From: Larus michahellis
Taxonomy: Eukaryota > Chordata > Aves > Charadriiformes > Laridae
NCBI RefSeq assembly: GCF_964199755.1
Contig: NC_133906.1
Span: 15,411,378-15,475,377, forward strand
Direction of reading: 5' to 3'
DNA: 64,000 nucleotides
Part shown: in pieces, positions 1 to 15,000 of the stretch
Numbering within the stretch: the stretch's first letter is position 1
Layout: every line of letters begins with the position of its first letter
Position numbers and translations under genes: made by a program
The notes under the pieces: generated by a model
Told to the model about the DNA's origin: nothing
Seen by the model: only the letters and a program-made list of their open reading frames with translations
Database searches by the model: none

Positions 1-3000
1 TTCCCCATGTCATGGTGCACACACAAAGAAGATGCACAAAGTTAAGCAACCTGTAACTGGAAGAAAATGTATTGACCAACTGAAGTTTCTTTCCAAGTTT
101 GAGAGCCACGTTTTCCTGTGGAGCTATAGGGTCACTTCGACTCCTGTCCGTGACTGTTCTGGTCTGCCCCACCTCTTCAAAGGCTGTTTTCAAATACGTT
201 TTTTTAAAGCGGTCAATGACTGCTATACGCAGAGCCACTTAATTATTTACATTTTGGTATATTTTAGGCTCTGAAGGAAGAACTATAGATTTGTGGGCAT
301 TTCTCTTTTTTTTGGGTCAAGACCAGAGTACTGGGGATTGAAAGAGGACAGCCCTTTCCAGATAGTTTTTGTCCATTGCATAAACCCAGAGCCCAGGACC
401 TTGCAGCTTTCAGCACCCACAGGGTGTTTAGTGCACAAATCAGCTTTCATTCAAGGTGTTGCTGACGCTCTTCTTTGGGATAGATGACTAATGATACAGA
501 GATCCATTCAAAAAACGAGTTGTACTGGAGGTATTGTGTCTGGTGTATCTGTGGAAAATGCACAGTTCTTAAGATAATTTTTGGTAAAGGAATGCAAATT
601 AAAAATATGTATTAAAAATCACTTTTGCCTTAATTGGTGGTTGGCTTTTAAGTGAACCGTCTTTTTTCCCTGAACCCATTGCTGGTGTCTGAGTTATTGT
701 TACCTTCCCAAATCCTTGCCTCAGGCCCTTTAAAAATTAATGTTTCTGTATCAGTGGCTAGAAGTTGTACCATCTCCTTTTAGTTATAAATTTTCATAGG
801 TGGGAATACAAAGAAAATGGAAACCTAGCAGTTAAGCACTTTTGCCTCCTCCAGTGCAGGAGGTGCTTTAGGCAATTGTGTATATGAAATGAAAACAGCA
901 CAAAGCTCTTTTACAACCTATTACAATTACTGAGTTTTCATTTTAATTAAAACAGATTGTGGGGAGGAGGGAAAATAAGCATCATTAAAACACCACTGTA
1001 TTGTAAATATATGCGGTGGCAACACTGGTTAATTTTTCACAAAATTTGCATAAATTATTCCTATTATGTAAAGGTCTACGTGTATGTCAGTGCGCATTCA
1101 CAAAATGTCTACAAGAGGAAGAGATTTCATTAACTGTATCAAAAGTTCATATAAGCATGAATAGGGATTTTAGCAATAAGCATAGAAAAAAAAGGTCAGA
1201 TTTTGTAGCAGATCTACCAGCTAACGGGGATCAGCTGGAACATGCATAGGGCACTTTCAGACCAGAAAGACATGTTGTTGCATTATTTCTATTTGTCTTC
1301 AGGAAAATGTATATCTCCCAAGAAAATGGTACTGCTTGTGTGAGGAAGGGAAAAAACCCCAAGGATTTGGCCTCTTGGAGAGAAAAGAAAATATGTTCTT
1401 ACTTACTCCAGTGGCTGTTTTTCAACGGTTAGGGATACCAATTCTACTTACTTTTCCAGTAATTTTTAAAAAGCTTATGTGGAGAATATGCAGACAGTTA
1501 TTAAGTCATTTGTCTATTGCAACAGAAGATTAGGAAGGGTTTGATCTTCACTCATGTAAGGGCATTGTCTTTACTCATAAAAGCTTTCCTTTGAACATGC
1601 AGGGGTTCCTAACCTGGGGCTGGCTCGCATCCCCACCTCTCCCCTATTAAATCCTAGGAGAGGTTTTTCCTTGTGGACTTTCCCATACATCATCCAGTCA
1701 AGAGGGCAGTAGTTGCTGCCCTCCTCTTCTCCCACCTCCAATATTTTTTCTTCCCTCATGGACTGAGCTGTGGTTCACAAGCTCCAGAGACTCCTTGGGA
1801 TCCAGAAAGTCCTGGTTGCTCCCACGGGAGGCCTTTTTCTCCAGATCACCTCTAGAGTCTCAACACTGCTGCTGCCCAGCATCTTCTCCCTTTGGAGCTG
1901 ACTGACAGAGGCTGCTTCCTGGACCACCTGGGGGTTTCTCTTTCCACCCTGGAGATGGACAGACAATACAGGCCCCCATGTAGTAAGGTGGAAAAGCAGA
2001 CTCCCCTCTTGGGAATTCCTTCTGGGAATTTTTCAGGTATGCCAAAAAGCTAAACAGGCGTGAAAAATAAGCAGTATAACCCCACAGCACAACAAACACA
2101 ACACAGGGATTTATAAACACAGATTTTGGAATTCTTTTGCATTTTTTTGTCTGCTTTCAAGGAGATCACTCAGTAATACATATCAATGACAATAACTTGA
2201 CTCAATTTATTATGTTCTCAGCTACTGAAATTCAGTGGCCAAACCACAGAGAGTAAGATTGACACAAATAGTTATTTGTTAGTGTTGGAATTTGAATGAA
2301 TAGGACTCTTTCTGTTACTAGAATAATTAAATGGAATCATGTTTTCCCTTTTTGATAGTATCTGCCTTGGTGTCTCCTTCACTTCATAAATAGGAACACA
2401 TCAAAGATTTTACAGTACTGTAAAATAGTCTGAATTATATTAATGTACAGTGCTCCTATATGCCTATTTTCCTACAATTTTCAGAATATGGAACTTATTT
2501 TCATTTCTGAGTATCTTAAAGGACTTAGCACCCTTTCCTTTTTAGTAATCTTTTTTGTGTTTGCTATGCACTATGTTCCTCCTAATAAAACAAAATATTC
2601 AGACTCCCATTTTACAAGCTTTTAAAAGAACACCAGACTCCAGTGACTTGGTAAAATCTCTTTTCTACCAAAGCTTAAAAAAAAAAAAAAAAAAGAGTAG
2701 ATAACTTGGGAATGTGTGGCATTCCTATTTGCCTTGAAAGCCTTTGATTTGACAGTATGTGCAACCACGTTTTGTACGCAGTTCAAGACAAGCAGTAACT
2801 GGGCTTGCTTATCTTGGGCTATGCAGCTCCTCGGTGGGAATAACCCTCTTTACATGCAATCTAAAATATTCCTTTAGCAAAATGTGCCTTTGAGCCCACT
2901 GTTTAGTTGCACTCAGAAAGCTAAGTATCTCTGGCAGTTTTTATATTACAGTGGCGGGAATGGTATATTTTTAATTTAATGTTTTCATTGTGTTTGTTTG

Positions 3001-4011
3001 TGAGAAATAATTGGGCCTGAAGGGAGAACATTTTGTCAGTATGGCATTATTACTTGTAATATCAGTGTTTCCATTTTTACTTCAAATTCATTTAAGTCTA
3101 ATCTAGTTATAGGTTTGCAAGTCTTTAAAATGACCTTGAAGAATTCTGAATCAGGCTCTAAAATGCTACATATTAACTGGAAATACAATGTCGAACAAAA
3201 AGAGGCACAGCAGAAAGCTATATAGAAAATTCTACAAAAGCTAACGAGTACATAAGACTGAATGTACATTTCCCGTTCTCAAAAAGCTGTTTAAGCCAAT
3301 TCTAAAAATCTTTGCTTTATTTTGTTCTTTGAGTGTTTGATTTCTACAAACAAAAATGAGTAATTTCAAAATAAGGGAGTTGATTATTATTTTCATGGAG
3401 AGACTTCCTCAAGTCCTACATTTCTTAAGTCAGTAAAAGTAAAAAGACTGAGGTTAGCTGATCGAATTTATCTTATTTATTCTGCATGTAGAAACCCCCG
3501 ACGACCAAATACGCTTTATAACAAAAAATGGAAAGGGGTTTTGAGCTAAGGAAATGTTTTTATTACGCATCAGCAGAAACAACAGACACAGAAACAGCTT
3601 GAATGTCAGTGGTGGATCTTAAGACCCTTCTCATGTTAGTCTGTGCAGCTGAACTATGTGATAACAGCTTGTTAGTCTATAGGTTTTTATTGAAATGCCT
3701 ATTGAGTAAAACATAATTCATGCTGCTGTTCACCCTTAAAACAGGAAATAATATACCCATTTAACTTAATCACAATTTATATTACATGTGCATATTTCTA
3801 AACAAGTGCTGTAGATGGAGAGTTTGGTAGCAATAATATTTATGAATTACACTTTTAGTTAGCAAAGGAAAATGTGTGACCTCTTACATTTTGTTTGACA
3901 TTTGAATTTGGTATCCCGTATATGTGACATGGGTGATGGATGCTTATTAACACAGTGTATAAACAGGAAATGCTTCTAAGCTGACCATTTATTAGCGCAG
4001 TATGTGTTCAA

Positions 4012-4031
4012 ACTAAAATTTGAATTTTAGT
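4012..4031. repeat. Perfect 9-bp inverted repeat (ACTAAAATT tg AATTTTAGT)
   Basis: The arms at 4012-4020 and 4023-4031 are exact reverse complements. AT-rich intergenic sequence, so chance is plausible. Confidence 0.85.
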
Positions 4032-6564
4032 TGCAGTATTATTCTCTGATGACCACAGAGCTGAAATATAACGCGGGTTTCTTTTTTCTTGCTTGCTTCT
4101 CTGTACAGAATGGACAGATTTAACAGAGTATAACTTTTCTATCTAAATCAGTCTTCCACATGCAGCCTTGAGTAATTATATGAACATAAAGGCTTTTCTA
4201 TGAATTGTACAAAAATAAGAGTCATAGGAAATATATCCAGTGGCAGGATTTTCTAGAATTCGTAGTGAATTTTCCTGGGTTAAATAAATAAATATATGTG
4301 CCACATTCCCCTTCGCATCCTGACGTATGCAATGAGCCATTTCCCCCTTTACTTCATTACTGCAGGAACACAGGGAAGAAGCACCTTTAACTTCACCACA
4401 GCTTTGACAGTCAATCCCCTTTTGATCTATCCTTTGCAGGACTGGAGGCATAATAATTTTTCGTTCACACTTAATTGCTTTTTAAAAAAACACCTTAAAT
4501 TCCTGACAAATATCTGAAAAGTTTTTCTCAGTGAAAGTCTCTGCACTTTGTCTTATCAAAGCAGAAGTGAAAAAGTCCATGTATTTAGAAGGATTCTTCC
4601 AGCAGAGGAGAATACAGTTTTTCTAAAAAGCAACCCCTCCTCTCTGATTTTCCTGATGATTTACTGGCGAAAATATAGAATAATACAGAGAATCTGTTTC
4701 CCTTTCTGTATCACACTTAAAGCCAGCCCTCAGGAGAGAGAACATGAATCTGTTTTTCCTAAGCACAGGCTTAATATTCCAAAGAATTTGGATAAAAATT
4801 ATTTGTTTAACAAAAGAACTGTGATGAACTGCTAAAGTATCTCAAAGGGAAGATTTTATTTTAATTATATTTGTCCAAAGAGTTCTACTGTATTGTGTAG
4901 TGTAGGTCAAGGAAATTATTCTCTATCTAAAAAGTCAGTAGAGAACCTCCGTTTAGCTGTTATAAGTAGCAGGTATAAGACCATCTTGACTGTTACTATT
5001 AATATTAAATACCTTTGCTAAATACACAGCTTTCCACATTTCAGGACCCAATCACAGGAAGGTTAGCAACCTGGAAATTGAAACTGGCAGATCTTTAATC
5101 TAACGTTCTGCTTTTCGGTGGAAAAAAGTAACGTCTTTATAGATGAGAGTCAAAGGTTAAATTTAGTTTGTATCAAATTACAAAAATATGCTTTTGGTGA
5201 GGTTAGATTCTCATGCTCAGAGCAATTCGAACTGTAATGAAAGCAAACATTGAAAGAGATAATCCCATTAAAGATGAACTATTCACTTTAACCTCAAATA
5301 TTTGGTAACTAAAATAAAACCATCCTAGTAGGAGGATGAAGTTCAGCTCTTAAGGGAAACTGGAACTCAATATCATACCTCAGACTGCACGACAAAAAAA
5401 AAATAGCACTCCTGTTTCTAAAAGAAAACCTTATTTTGGGGGAACAAATTAATTCATGTTCTCCTCTTGAGGCCTACACAAAACAGTGGTGACCCTTTTG
5501 ATAGTCTGTGCTTGTCCACTGCGGAGTAAATCATACTTTTCTCCAAACAGAAGCTCTTCCAGAAATAGTGAAACCTACACGGTGCTGCCATACAGTGGGG
5601 AGTCAGGAGCAGGGGGATGAATGTCCCCAGCTGCGAGCTGGCTCAGGCTCACACGTGACATCCCATAGCAAAAGTCTGTACCTACTTCTCCTCCACGCCT
5701 TCCAACACCAGCAATGTTAGGATGCCTTTCTTTCATGTCAGTCCCCACAGTCAGGCACCTGGTTTCTGAGAGGGAACTAATTCTGCTAAAAACCTCAAGT
5801 CTGAGCTCAGAATAAAACCTCGAACAAACCTGATTTCAGTTATCGCAGTCTGTCCCCTGTGCCACCGCAGCCTGGCAAAAAGAGGGGGTGTAGTGGGACT
5901 ATTTACCTGGGGCTTGGTCAAGGTACTGAGTGTGGTTTGTAGGTCCCGCTAGCTTAAAATGATGCACTTTTCTGAACAAAAAGAGGACCACGAAATATTT
6001 TTAAAGCCCCATTGCTAAAGAATTGAGCTCTTTCATATAATATGACAAAGCTTTTGGCTCTCAAGAAATACCAAAAACGTCTTTAATCCCTGAACTTCTG
6101 ATACCCCAATGAAAACTCACCGCTAAATGCAGCCACAGCCAGAGTCTTTCTTCATTCCCAGGGGCCTGGATGCTGATTTCAAGAATTTGGGAAGAGTCTC
6201 ATATTCTTCCCTTGTACAACTTAAAATAAACTGAAGAGATTTTTTTTTTTAAAAAGCTTAAAAAAAAAGGAAAAAAACAATCATACACTGATATTTCTTT
6301 TTTATGCCAAGTTTCAGCCTGGAGAAAATTTTATGGCTGAATTCTAATCCACCCCAAACCCTGGTTTATAACAGAAATGCTGACACAATGATAACTATAG
6401 CGTTACGAATGCTGGCGCTATGATATTTATTGCTCCCTAGTGCCAGCAGGGGTTAATCCTTATTAAATGCATTCATTTTCTGGTCTTGTGGAGAACAGAT
6501 CATTTAGTGATCAGGCAGAGTATGGGTCCCTGGTAACGTTAATGGAAGATATCACACGAGACAT

Positions 6565-6590
6565 AGTAAGTGAGGAGAGTAAGTGAGGAG
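6565..6590. repeat. Perfect tandem duplication of 13 bp (AGTAAGTGAGGAG x2)
   Basis: Two identical adjacent copies, 6565-6577 and 6578-6590. Probably a replication-slippage event; no gene context. Confidence 0.9.
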
Positions 6591-8990
6591 TCTTTAAGGG
6601 GGCTACTGTAGGTGTTTCTGAGGATTAAGTGGCCTTCTCTGGGGGCTTGAGTTCAAATCCAGAGTGTCTGTATCCAAGAAGCGTCTTTGCTGCCACAGAA
6701 CAGCACATACTGAGAAGGACTTTGTTCTTTTCAGCTTCAAGGAAGAGTATGAAAAGAAACATGACATTATCATGTATTTCCACAATCAGCGGTGGACCAG
6801 ATCCCACAGATCTGGAATTATCAATCTCCCTCACACCTGGATACCCAAATCCTCTTCTACATTGAACTGTCCTGTTTAATAGTGTTGGAAGAGTGGAGGG
6901 ATAAGAAGATCCCTGTTAAATATCTACCAGCTGATCCTTCTATTATTTACCAGAGAAAATGAAACTTAGAGTTTAATTGCACTCAAAAGATTTTCACATC
7001 CCGTCCTCATAAACATATATTTTAGCAACACTAGGAACTGAAAAATCTCACAAAATTTTCTCCATAAAACTGTGGGATGATTGGTAGGTTTTTTTTCCAG
7101 AGATTTACATGCTGGCATGGTGCTTGCTGTATCGATATGAGAAACTGGAGAAACTTAAAGGAAAGTTTCAAATTTGACGTAGAAAAGAGTAGGATACAGT
7201 GAGCATTTTAGCATTTTGCTCTTGCTCCAGGTTCTCCAGTATAAGCCTGGAATCACCTGCCAAGATCTCAGCCTTAGAAGTCAGTCTGCAGACTTTAAGC
7301 AAGGGGGTTGCTTGCTATGAAAAAAAATCTCAGGACGAAAGGAGTGAGCATGCGTGCAAAGTTCACGGTAAGTTCAGTGAATGATCATATTTTCCCCACA
7401 ATAATAAATACTTCTATAATTTACAAATGCCTCGAAAGGCTGAGATATGTGGGGGATGCAGAATCAAAGTGTCTTGACAGGAGAGAGACAAAGGAATGAG
7501 CCAGAGAGTGAACTGACTACTAAAATTCCTCATCTCTGATTTGTTTCTTTTAGAACTTGTCCCCAGAGAAAAAGCTGCACTTTCTAGAGAAGCTTAAAAA
7601 ATAAAAAGAAATCCTCTGGGTTTGTGAACAGTCAAGGGGAATTTAGAAAACCTTCAATTTGAGCACAGAGCCAAAGAACAATATTCAAGATTTTCTCCTC
7701 TTGTATTTGATAATCGTTTTTTAAAATATGAGCAATGAGACAGAGAAAAAAAGTAAGGCTTTTTAGAAAAAGATTAAAATCAGAGATTTTTTTTCTTCGT
7801 TTCAAGGCAATGGTCTGCCTTGCTGTGTGGAAGCTCTCTAGTAAAAGAGAATCAAAGTAATCTTCATCGGAACTACTTAAAACAAAAATGAGAGTGTTCA
7901 AGAGAACAGAAAGCCATGTCTTCAGCGTTGGGAAAAACATGTTTTCATTAAAAAGTCTTTTTGAAAGAAAAGGGGCTAATGTACATTCCCTTGATATTCA
8001 GAGGAACTGGAAATGAAAACAAAAATAGCTTTACTTTTGTTTAAAATTTCCACAAGGCAAAATACAGTGTCATGACCTCCTCCAACAGACAGAAAATAGA
8101 AAAATGCTCATGTGAAGAAAACAGCCACTGGAAGATTCGGAAAGGTGCCTTTAACAGGGAGGCAGAAAAAACTTGTTTCCATTTCTCTTTCTGACTGGTA
8201 GAAAGGTTTTGTGTTCAACCACGGGCTCCAGGGAAGCAGGCCAGCCCACGCACAGGACTGCAAGGTCCTGAGCATCCCCAGCACCTACTGGTTTTTAATG
8301 AGAGCTGGGAGGGGCGAGTGCACTGCAGAACTATTTAGACTCAACAGAACAGAGCTGTGGAAGGACAGGGAGGGTCAGGCATTGCTGCTTCACATCTGGC
8401 CTGTCCACAGCATCATCCAAAGGAAAAGGTGGTTTGGGCAAAGGGGGGCACTTTGCAGTTGACTGGAGTTTGGTAGCCTGCTTCCAGGAGATCATGAAAC
8501 TTCTGGCACAGATGAATTATTAAAAAGAGAAAAGAACAATATTAAATCCCATTGAAATATTTGCAGGGATGCCAAGAACTTTCATGTCCTTCTCTGCAGA
8601 ATGCCAGGGAAAATTCTGAGGTTCTTTTCTTATTTCTAGGATTTCTTAATGTCACTGGTCCGCTAATTTGTTCTCTGCCTTCATTTTGAAGAAGGATTGA
8701 GCTCTACACTGGAGGAAATATTTTCTCACCCATTAGCCATTTGACACAGAGATAGATTCTCAAGGAATCAAACACAGCCTCTTGTTATCCACCCCACCAG
8801 CATAGACTGGTCCAACACAGCTTTGTACATCTTTGAAGCTAGCAGTGTAAGTGAGCCAGGTCTTTTTATAAGGTTGCATGTGAAATTGTCAGAAGAATGA
8901 AACCATTTGCAGATGGTGGAGTGATAAAGATGGTACAGTATCTCACTTGTATTTGCCCCTCATTTCCTTGGGAGGAGAAGAAAAGGAAAA

Positions 8991-9020
8991 GGGGAGGAGG
9001 GGGCGGGGGGTGGGTGGGGG
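8991..9020 (+). other. G-quadruplex-forming G tract
   Basis: Runs of 4, 5, 6, 3 and 5 G are separated by loops of 1-4 bases (GGGG-AGGA-GGGGG-C-GGGGGG-T-GGG-T-GGGGG). This satisfies the G3+N1-7 rule with one run to spare. No gene is close. Confidence 0.75.
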
Positions 9021-12000
9021 AAGGTAGTGGAAGGAAAGAGAAACTCCAACAACTGAAATTCTTTTGACAACACAGTGTTGAAGGGGTAAGTGAGATTTCT
9101 GGCAAAACCACCAGGACTCTGAAGACAAGCTGGCTGCTGCAATATTTATTGCTTTGCTTTGGTGAAACCTCTGACATCAAGGACTTTCTTAGTGACTGAT
9201 TTTTGTCAGAATAATGCTGCAGGAACTGGAAGTGACAGATGATTTTTTTGGACATGAAGCTTGTGCGTAATGGCATGAGAAAGAGGACATAAAAAAGTCT
9301 GCCCTGAAGCAACTTAATGTGGCCCTGGAGAAAAGAGCTGTTATCACTGCTTACTGATGTAGTCACAGCAAGAGAAACGGTTACCAAAAAATGGATCCTG
9401 AAGTCAGACATTTCAGCATGGGGCAGATATTGAGTTGCGCTCCCTTATGGCAGCCAGGTGGAGATTGGGATTGGCAGGAGGAAATCGGGCTGAGGAATGC
9501 CTCCAGAAATGAAATAGAAACTGGCTTTGTTGTGCCAGGTCTATCCCCTGTATTGCAATACCACAAGACCATACACAGCAAAAAATAAATGTGTTGAACT
9601 TGATGCACATTGCCGGGGCTTGTGACGACTGCTGGTGCAGAATGAAATGTCTCTCTGCTTACGCTTCTGAGCACAGGGCATGGAGGCACTGTGATGTGCC
9701 TGCAGTGCAGTGACTGTAACTCTTCACAGAAACACAAAACGTCCAGAAAAAATGTTTCCAGACTAGCCATAGTATCATATATGCTTGTGTGCAGCCAACT
9801 CTTCAAATAGTAGTTAGTACCAAATTAATACAGAGCACCAATGGGAATGAAGAAAAGTTGAGAAATAATTTAAGATGTAGTCTAGAGTACTGGAGGATAT
9901 TGTCAAAGTAATTGATTATGATATTAACCACCTTTTTTCTCAAGTCCATAGATCTTTGAGATGGTAGTCAGACAAACCTGCAGATCAGTCTTTGGCTTAG
10001 GGGAGATACCTGTTCTGCTTTTCTTCCCGTCAAAAGGTTCCAATTGAAAATCAGAGACAGAGTTACAGTGCTCTGCAGCAGAACTGCTATTTTTAAAGCT
10101 AGAGGCCAGTGTGGCAGCAAGATACCATCATCTTCTCTGGATATCGCGGCACATTTCTCTGCACTGTACAAACACACCTTTCTGCTCTGATCGCACCTCA
10201 TGCAGTGTAATCATTCTTGCTTTCAGTGGCAATATCGTGAGGTATATAGTTGGCGTTTATGATTATGGTGGAAAAAAAAGGCAAAATCTTTTCAGACCTC
10301 AAACTATGTATTTATTAAATTTGTTTTGACTTGCCTAAGATTGGCTATAGATTGAGATGTGGGCTTTATTCAAGGCATAAATCTGCCTGAATAAAAACCA
10401 GACCAAAATACTTTCTATTTACTTATATTGTAAGTGTAGAAGAATTCCTTCCTGAATGGTTACTACAGCTCTTAGCAGCATAGGGAAGGACTGTTGCTAT
10501 TGAGCAATAGATTACTCTGGAATGTGCTGCAACGGCTTTTGTCTTTTTTGTTTCATAGAAATGGAAAAATAAGCAACTAGTAACTTGCGAAACGTCTGTA
10601 TGTGAGGCCTTTAGTGGGAATTTATAATTCATACAGTCTCAAAAGATGTGACAGGATTTCCAAGTACCGAAATAGCAGACACTTAAGAGATGCTGTAAAT
10701 TAACCCACATGTGAAACCGCCGACTCTGTCATTTCTGTTCATTGACTCATTTCAGTTGAATTGACAAGGCAGGATTTCTCCCTGGATCTTGGTACATTAC
10801 ATACACCTGTCAAGTAGAAGCTTCAAGCTAGCCCTGGGGGAACATCTTTAAAAGATACTCCTGCAATACCAATGAACTCTCCCTCCATTGGCAGTCTGTT
10901 TCTTTAAAAGGATCATCAATTTAAGAACACACTGACCAAACCACTGCAATTTGCACAGGCCATGCTCTGGGGCAGAGTATGATAATACCTGGGTTTAGAC
11001 CTGCACCTCTTCTTTTGCACCCACAAGTGAAGGTAGAGCTCGGCAGAAGTGAAAGGGTGCGTATCCCTTCGAAGTCAAAGTGCATCCCTTTGCAAAAGTG
11101 GTGTGAATAGAGCGCGAGCTCCCTTCGCCAGGCAGGGGATGGTGTGCTGCGCCAGTACCTCGGCCTGAGGGACACGGTAAGCGTGCTTCTGAAGGAAGCC
11201 TGGCTTTCAGTTATACAAAGCTCTAAATCACTAAGATTTTACAGTAACTCTCCTTAGTGTTGCTGATCTCTCCTAGATAATATTGCAGTATTCCAGCCCC
11301 ACTGCTCAGCTAAGACCTGGGCATAGAGGGTGCAGTTGTGAGCCCTGCTCCCCGGGCTGCCATGAACAGTCTGTAGGTTGCTCCCAGCAACTGGTCCCCT
11401 GACTTCTTTCTCCCAAAGACCCCTTTGGCATCTGGCAAAATTTCAGATGTGAACTTGCCTAACCTATGGCAGGGGGTTCACCAGGGTTTCAGGGACTCCA
11501 TTTTGTAACTGCTGCTCTGAGTCAGGCCGGCTTCTCCTGGGCATGGGCGTGAGTAAGAAGGACACGGGGAGCTCCTGCAAGAGGCTTGTGTGTTCAGCTG
11601 GGTCCAGGAGAGACCCCCTTCCCACCTCCAGAGGCATGGAGTCACTGGGTCTGCCCATTCAGGAATGTGGATATCAGTTCAGCTATGGGCTAATAAAGCA
11701 GATGAATTGTTGCCCTGTGCTTCAGAAAGCACGTCTTAACCCCAGCAGGACTTCGCTGGCTGCTTTTACACAAAACCACTTGCTTGCTTTGTACAAGATG
11801 GGAGGGTTCAGCTGACAGTTTAAACTGGGCTAAAATGTGTCAGTGACTTCTTTTCTTTTTTTATTGTATTTTTGCAGTGCACGCTGGCTAATAAAATTAC
11901 AAACTCTTTTTAAAGGACTCCTTACAAAAATAAGCATATTTGGGCAGTTTAAATTTGTTCTTAATAAGTGGAAAGATTTACTAAAACAGGCCTGATGTGA

Positions 12001-15000
12001 TGACTTGGGAGGGATTATTCACCATTGATGCCAATATATTCCAGACAGCCTGAAGAATTAAGCACTCCGGGTGTCGAAAGCAATCTGAATATCACCTAAA
12101 ACTTGTCCTGAACAGAACTCTTGTCTGAGAGCGTCAGGAACCCCGTGCAAGTCAAGGAACTGCATGGGGGATGAAGGCAGGTAGGACCTAACTTTGCATT
12201 TTTATGTGAGCTTTTCAGATGGTGGTGTAGTTGAGCTCTGCAAAGAAATCTGTCTGATAAAGCCGAGAGGAAAAGCACAGCTTTAATAAATGGTGCGCTT
12301 CACAACTGCATTCCTACCAAGTGCTGCTGTCACTTACTAAGCAAATTTATCTCATTTTATTCTAAAGTGTGTTGGATTCCAGGTATTAGGAATTCTCCCC
12401 TGATCTTCTTATCCTGTTTGTGCTTTCACTTTTCTTTAAGGAAACAGATTCAACAATTTATAAACAGAATCTTCTAACAGTTTTGAACGATAGTCTGTCA
12501 GACGGGAAAGGAATCCCAAGGAATTGCAGACGCTCCCAATGGATCAGTGCATGCAGGTAGCACTGACATAAGTAGAAGCAGAGTCCTGGCAGGATGGCGC
12601 ATCCTGTGAGAAGGGCTTTCCAGTAAGATCATCCCGGCATTGATGTGCTGAGAAATAGTCGACAAGAATCCCAGGAATTATTCCCAAGGATGAAGTATGG
12701 CCAAAGCTAGTGCTGGTATAGGATGCTGTTTTGTAAAACAGGCAGGCTCAGTTCTGTTTAATGTATACGTAAGTCTGAGTGCTCTGCAGAAGGCAGAGGT
12801 GTCAACTTATGTCATGTCCATGTTCTGTCTCTGATCGATTTTTCTAAGTGAGTGTTTTCCCAGATCACAGTCCATGGACAGCTGGCAAACAGCAGGAAGC
12901 TTATTGTCCAGTAGTGCTGGCTTTCTTCCTCATGTCCACCTGTTACAATGGAATATAGACTATTAAATACCTATTTAAAGGTGAGCTTGCTGTAATAGCT
13001 ACAAGGATGTTACATTACTGTGAATGGAAAGAGAAAAAGCTTATTTAATTGAAAATGAATAGATTCATGTAACGACAGTGCCCAGAAAATGCTTTTTAGA
13101 TCCAGTGTGGATACTTATTTATTTTATTTATGTTAGAAAAAATTCTCTCCACACCCAATTCTTTGTCTATGCATGAGGCTTGTGTAGGTTTCCTGTTACT
13201 CTCTTTGATCAAGTGGTGTTGCCATTCCAGATCATGCCTGACCCTCACCATTAGAACAATGTCACAAATCACACTGACCTCTCAGTTCATCCCACTTGTG
13301 CTAAAGTCATTATCAAAAAGTACTGACATTCTGCTGGCAGTATAAAGGCACATGGATTCACTTCTTTTTACTGTAGCATTTTGCATGTTTTACTAATGAG
13401 CAGGTGAAAGCCTACACTTCAGAAACCAGACTTGGATGATTGATAAAATATTTGTCTCCCATTAAAGGATTGGGCAATAACAGGGTGCAGAAATGTGCAT
13501 TGGAGCATTACTTGGACTTATGACCAAGGCCACTCCAGTTGACTACATCATGCACAAGATATGTGACGAGGCTGGGGTATCAAACATTTCCAAAACTGCT
13601 TCTAGTGGCATTGCTCCTTTTTTATTTTCTTAACTACAGAAAGCAGCAAGTCTGAAATGTGCCAGTCTGAGGTCCAGATCTTTAGAAGGGTGTTTGCTAC
13701 AGACTGGAGAAAGTTCCACTTGGCATGTCCTCTTGTATGACACAGCTAGTGATCAAAGCATGAATTCCCAAACTAGTTTAACATCTTTCCTTCCACAGCT
13801 ATAAAAAGTGAGGACAGCATGAGGTGCTAGAGATCTTACCCCAGGAAAGAAGATAAGTTAAGTTCTTTAAACCAAAAGCATGGATTATTGTTATTAATTT
13901 TGGGGGCGACTAGTGTGTTTGTGAGGAGTAATTCAAAGATGGCTTGACTACAGTGACTAAGAGCTAACTACAAGATAGAAAGCACTTTTACATAATTTGT
14001 TTTATTTCTATTTTTCTCAATCAGATAGTCGCCTTTGAAAATAAGACCTGGAAAGTTTCAGCTAGCGAAATAGTGCCAATTCCAAGCCTGGAATCTCCCT
14101 TCTGCTACACACACAGTTCCTCCTCTTCCAAGTTAGGGGCTTGCTTGAGCTTTGCTACAGCTAAACACTAGCCCAGAAAGTTGGGCTCCAGATGCCCATT
14201 TGGATTACACACAGTTATTGTCATCACTACACAACATACAAAGATGTCAAGATCCCAATTTACAGTCCAGAGGGGAGGTACAGCTGATGTAATTTTATGC
14301 TAAGCCCCCATTCCCAGTGTTCCCCATTGGCAATGCAGTCTCATGTTGCGTGGTGGAAGACAGGCTGCCAGGGTCAGGACCGTTGTGCGTAGGTATGTAA
14401 AGACTCTCCCTTTGGGAACTAAACACTTCAGTGGGAGCTGAGTCTGGCCATAATCCTTGGATCTTCCTCTCTCCTTCTCTTGTGAACATTAAAAATCTAT
14501 ATTAGCTTTTCTTACCAGCCAAATTACTGTATTGAACATTATTTCTTCATAAGAAGTTATTCTGCTGGGCAGATCTGTTTCACATTCATCCGCTATGTAA
14601 AGCATCTCAAAAGGGAAGTAAATTGTACAGCTATTTTAAAGTCCCTAGTGGTAAGAGACAATCAGCCTCTTCCCTCTGCCCCAGTCCTTAGGTATTCCTG
14701 CAACCACTTCATTGCAGGAAAATGAATTGCCTAGATCCATATGAAGCAATTCGAGCAGGAAAAACCACACTCAGCTGAAAGATACATTTTAGCCTTTTGG
14801 AAATAGTTTCAGCTTTCAAGATAACTATTCCTTTGAGGGGCTCTAACTATAAATCCCAAAGTGCCCGCAAGCAGTTGGGAAGCAGCCAAAAATGCCAAGT
14901 CAGAGGAAAATAATTGTTTTCAAATGGTGACAAACCTGCAAGGTCGGCAGAGAACAGAGGAACTGTGCTGCTGAATGGAGATAGCCATGTAACTCAGGAC

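Noticed and set aside
2677-2694. A18 run as the tail of a processed pseudogene or SINE
   Set aside because: No gene-like or SINE-like body precedes it and no target-site duplication was seen.
6430-6450. Possible CTCF site (GTGCCAGCAGGGGTTAA)
   Set aside because: Matches only the central CCAGCAGGGG; the rest of the consensus is missing.
8866-9411. 181-codon minus-strand open frame
   Set aside because: It includes a low-complexity Pro/Ser stretch produced by the G-rich tract on the other strand, has no domain or splice context, and overlaps several other frames.
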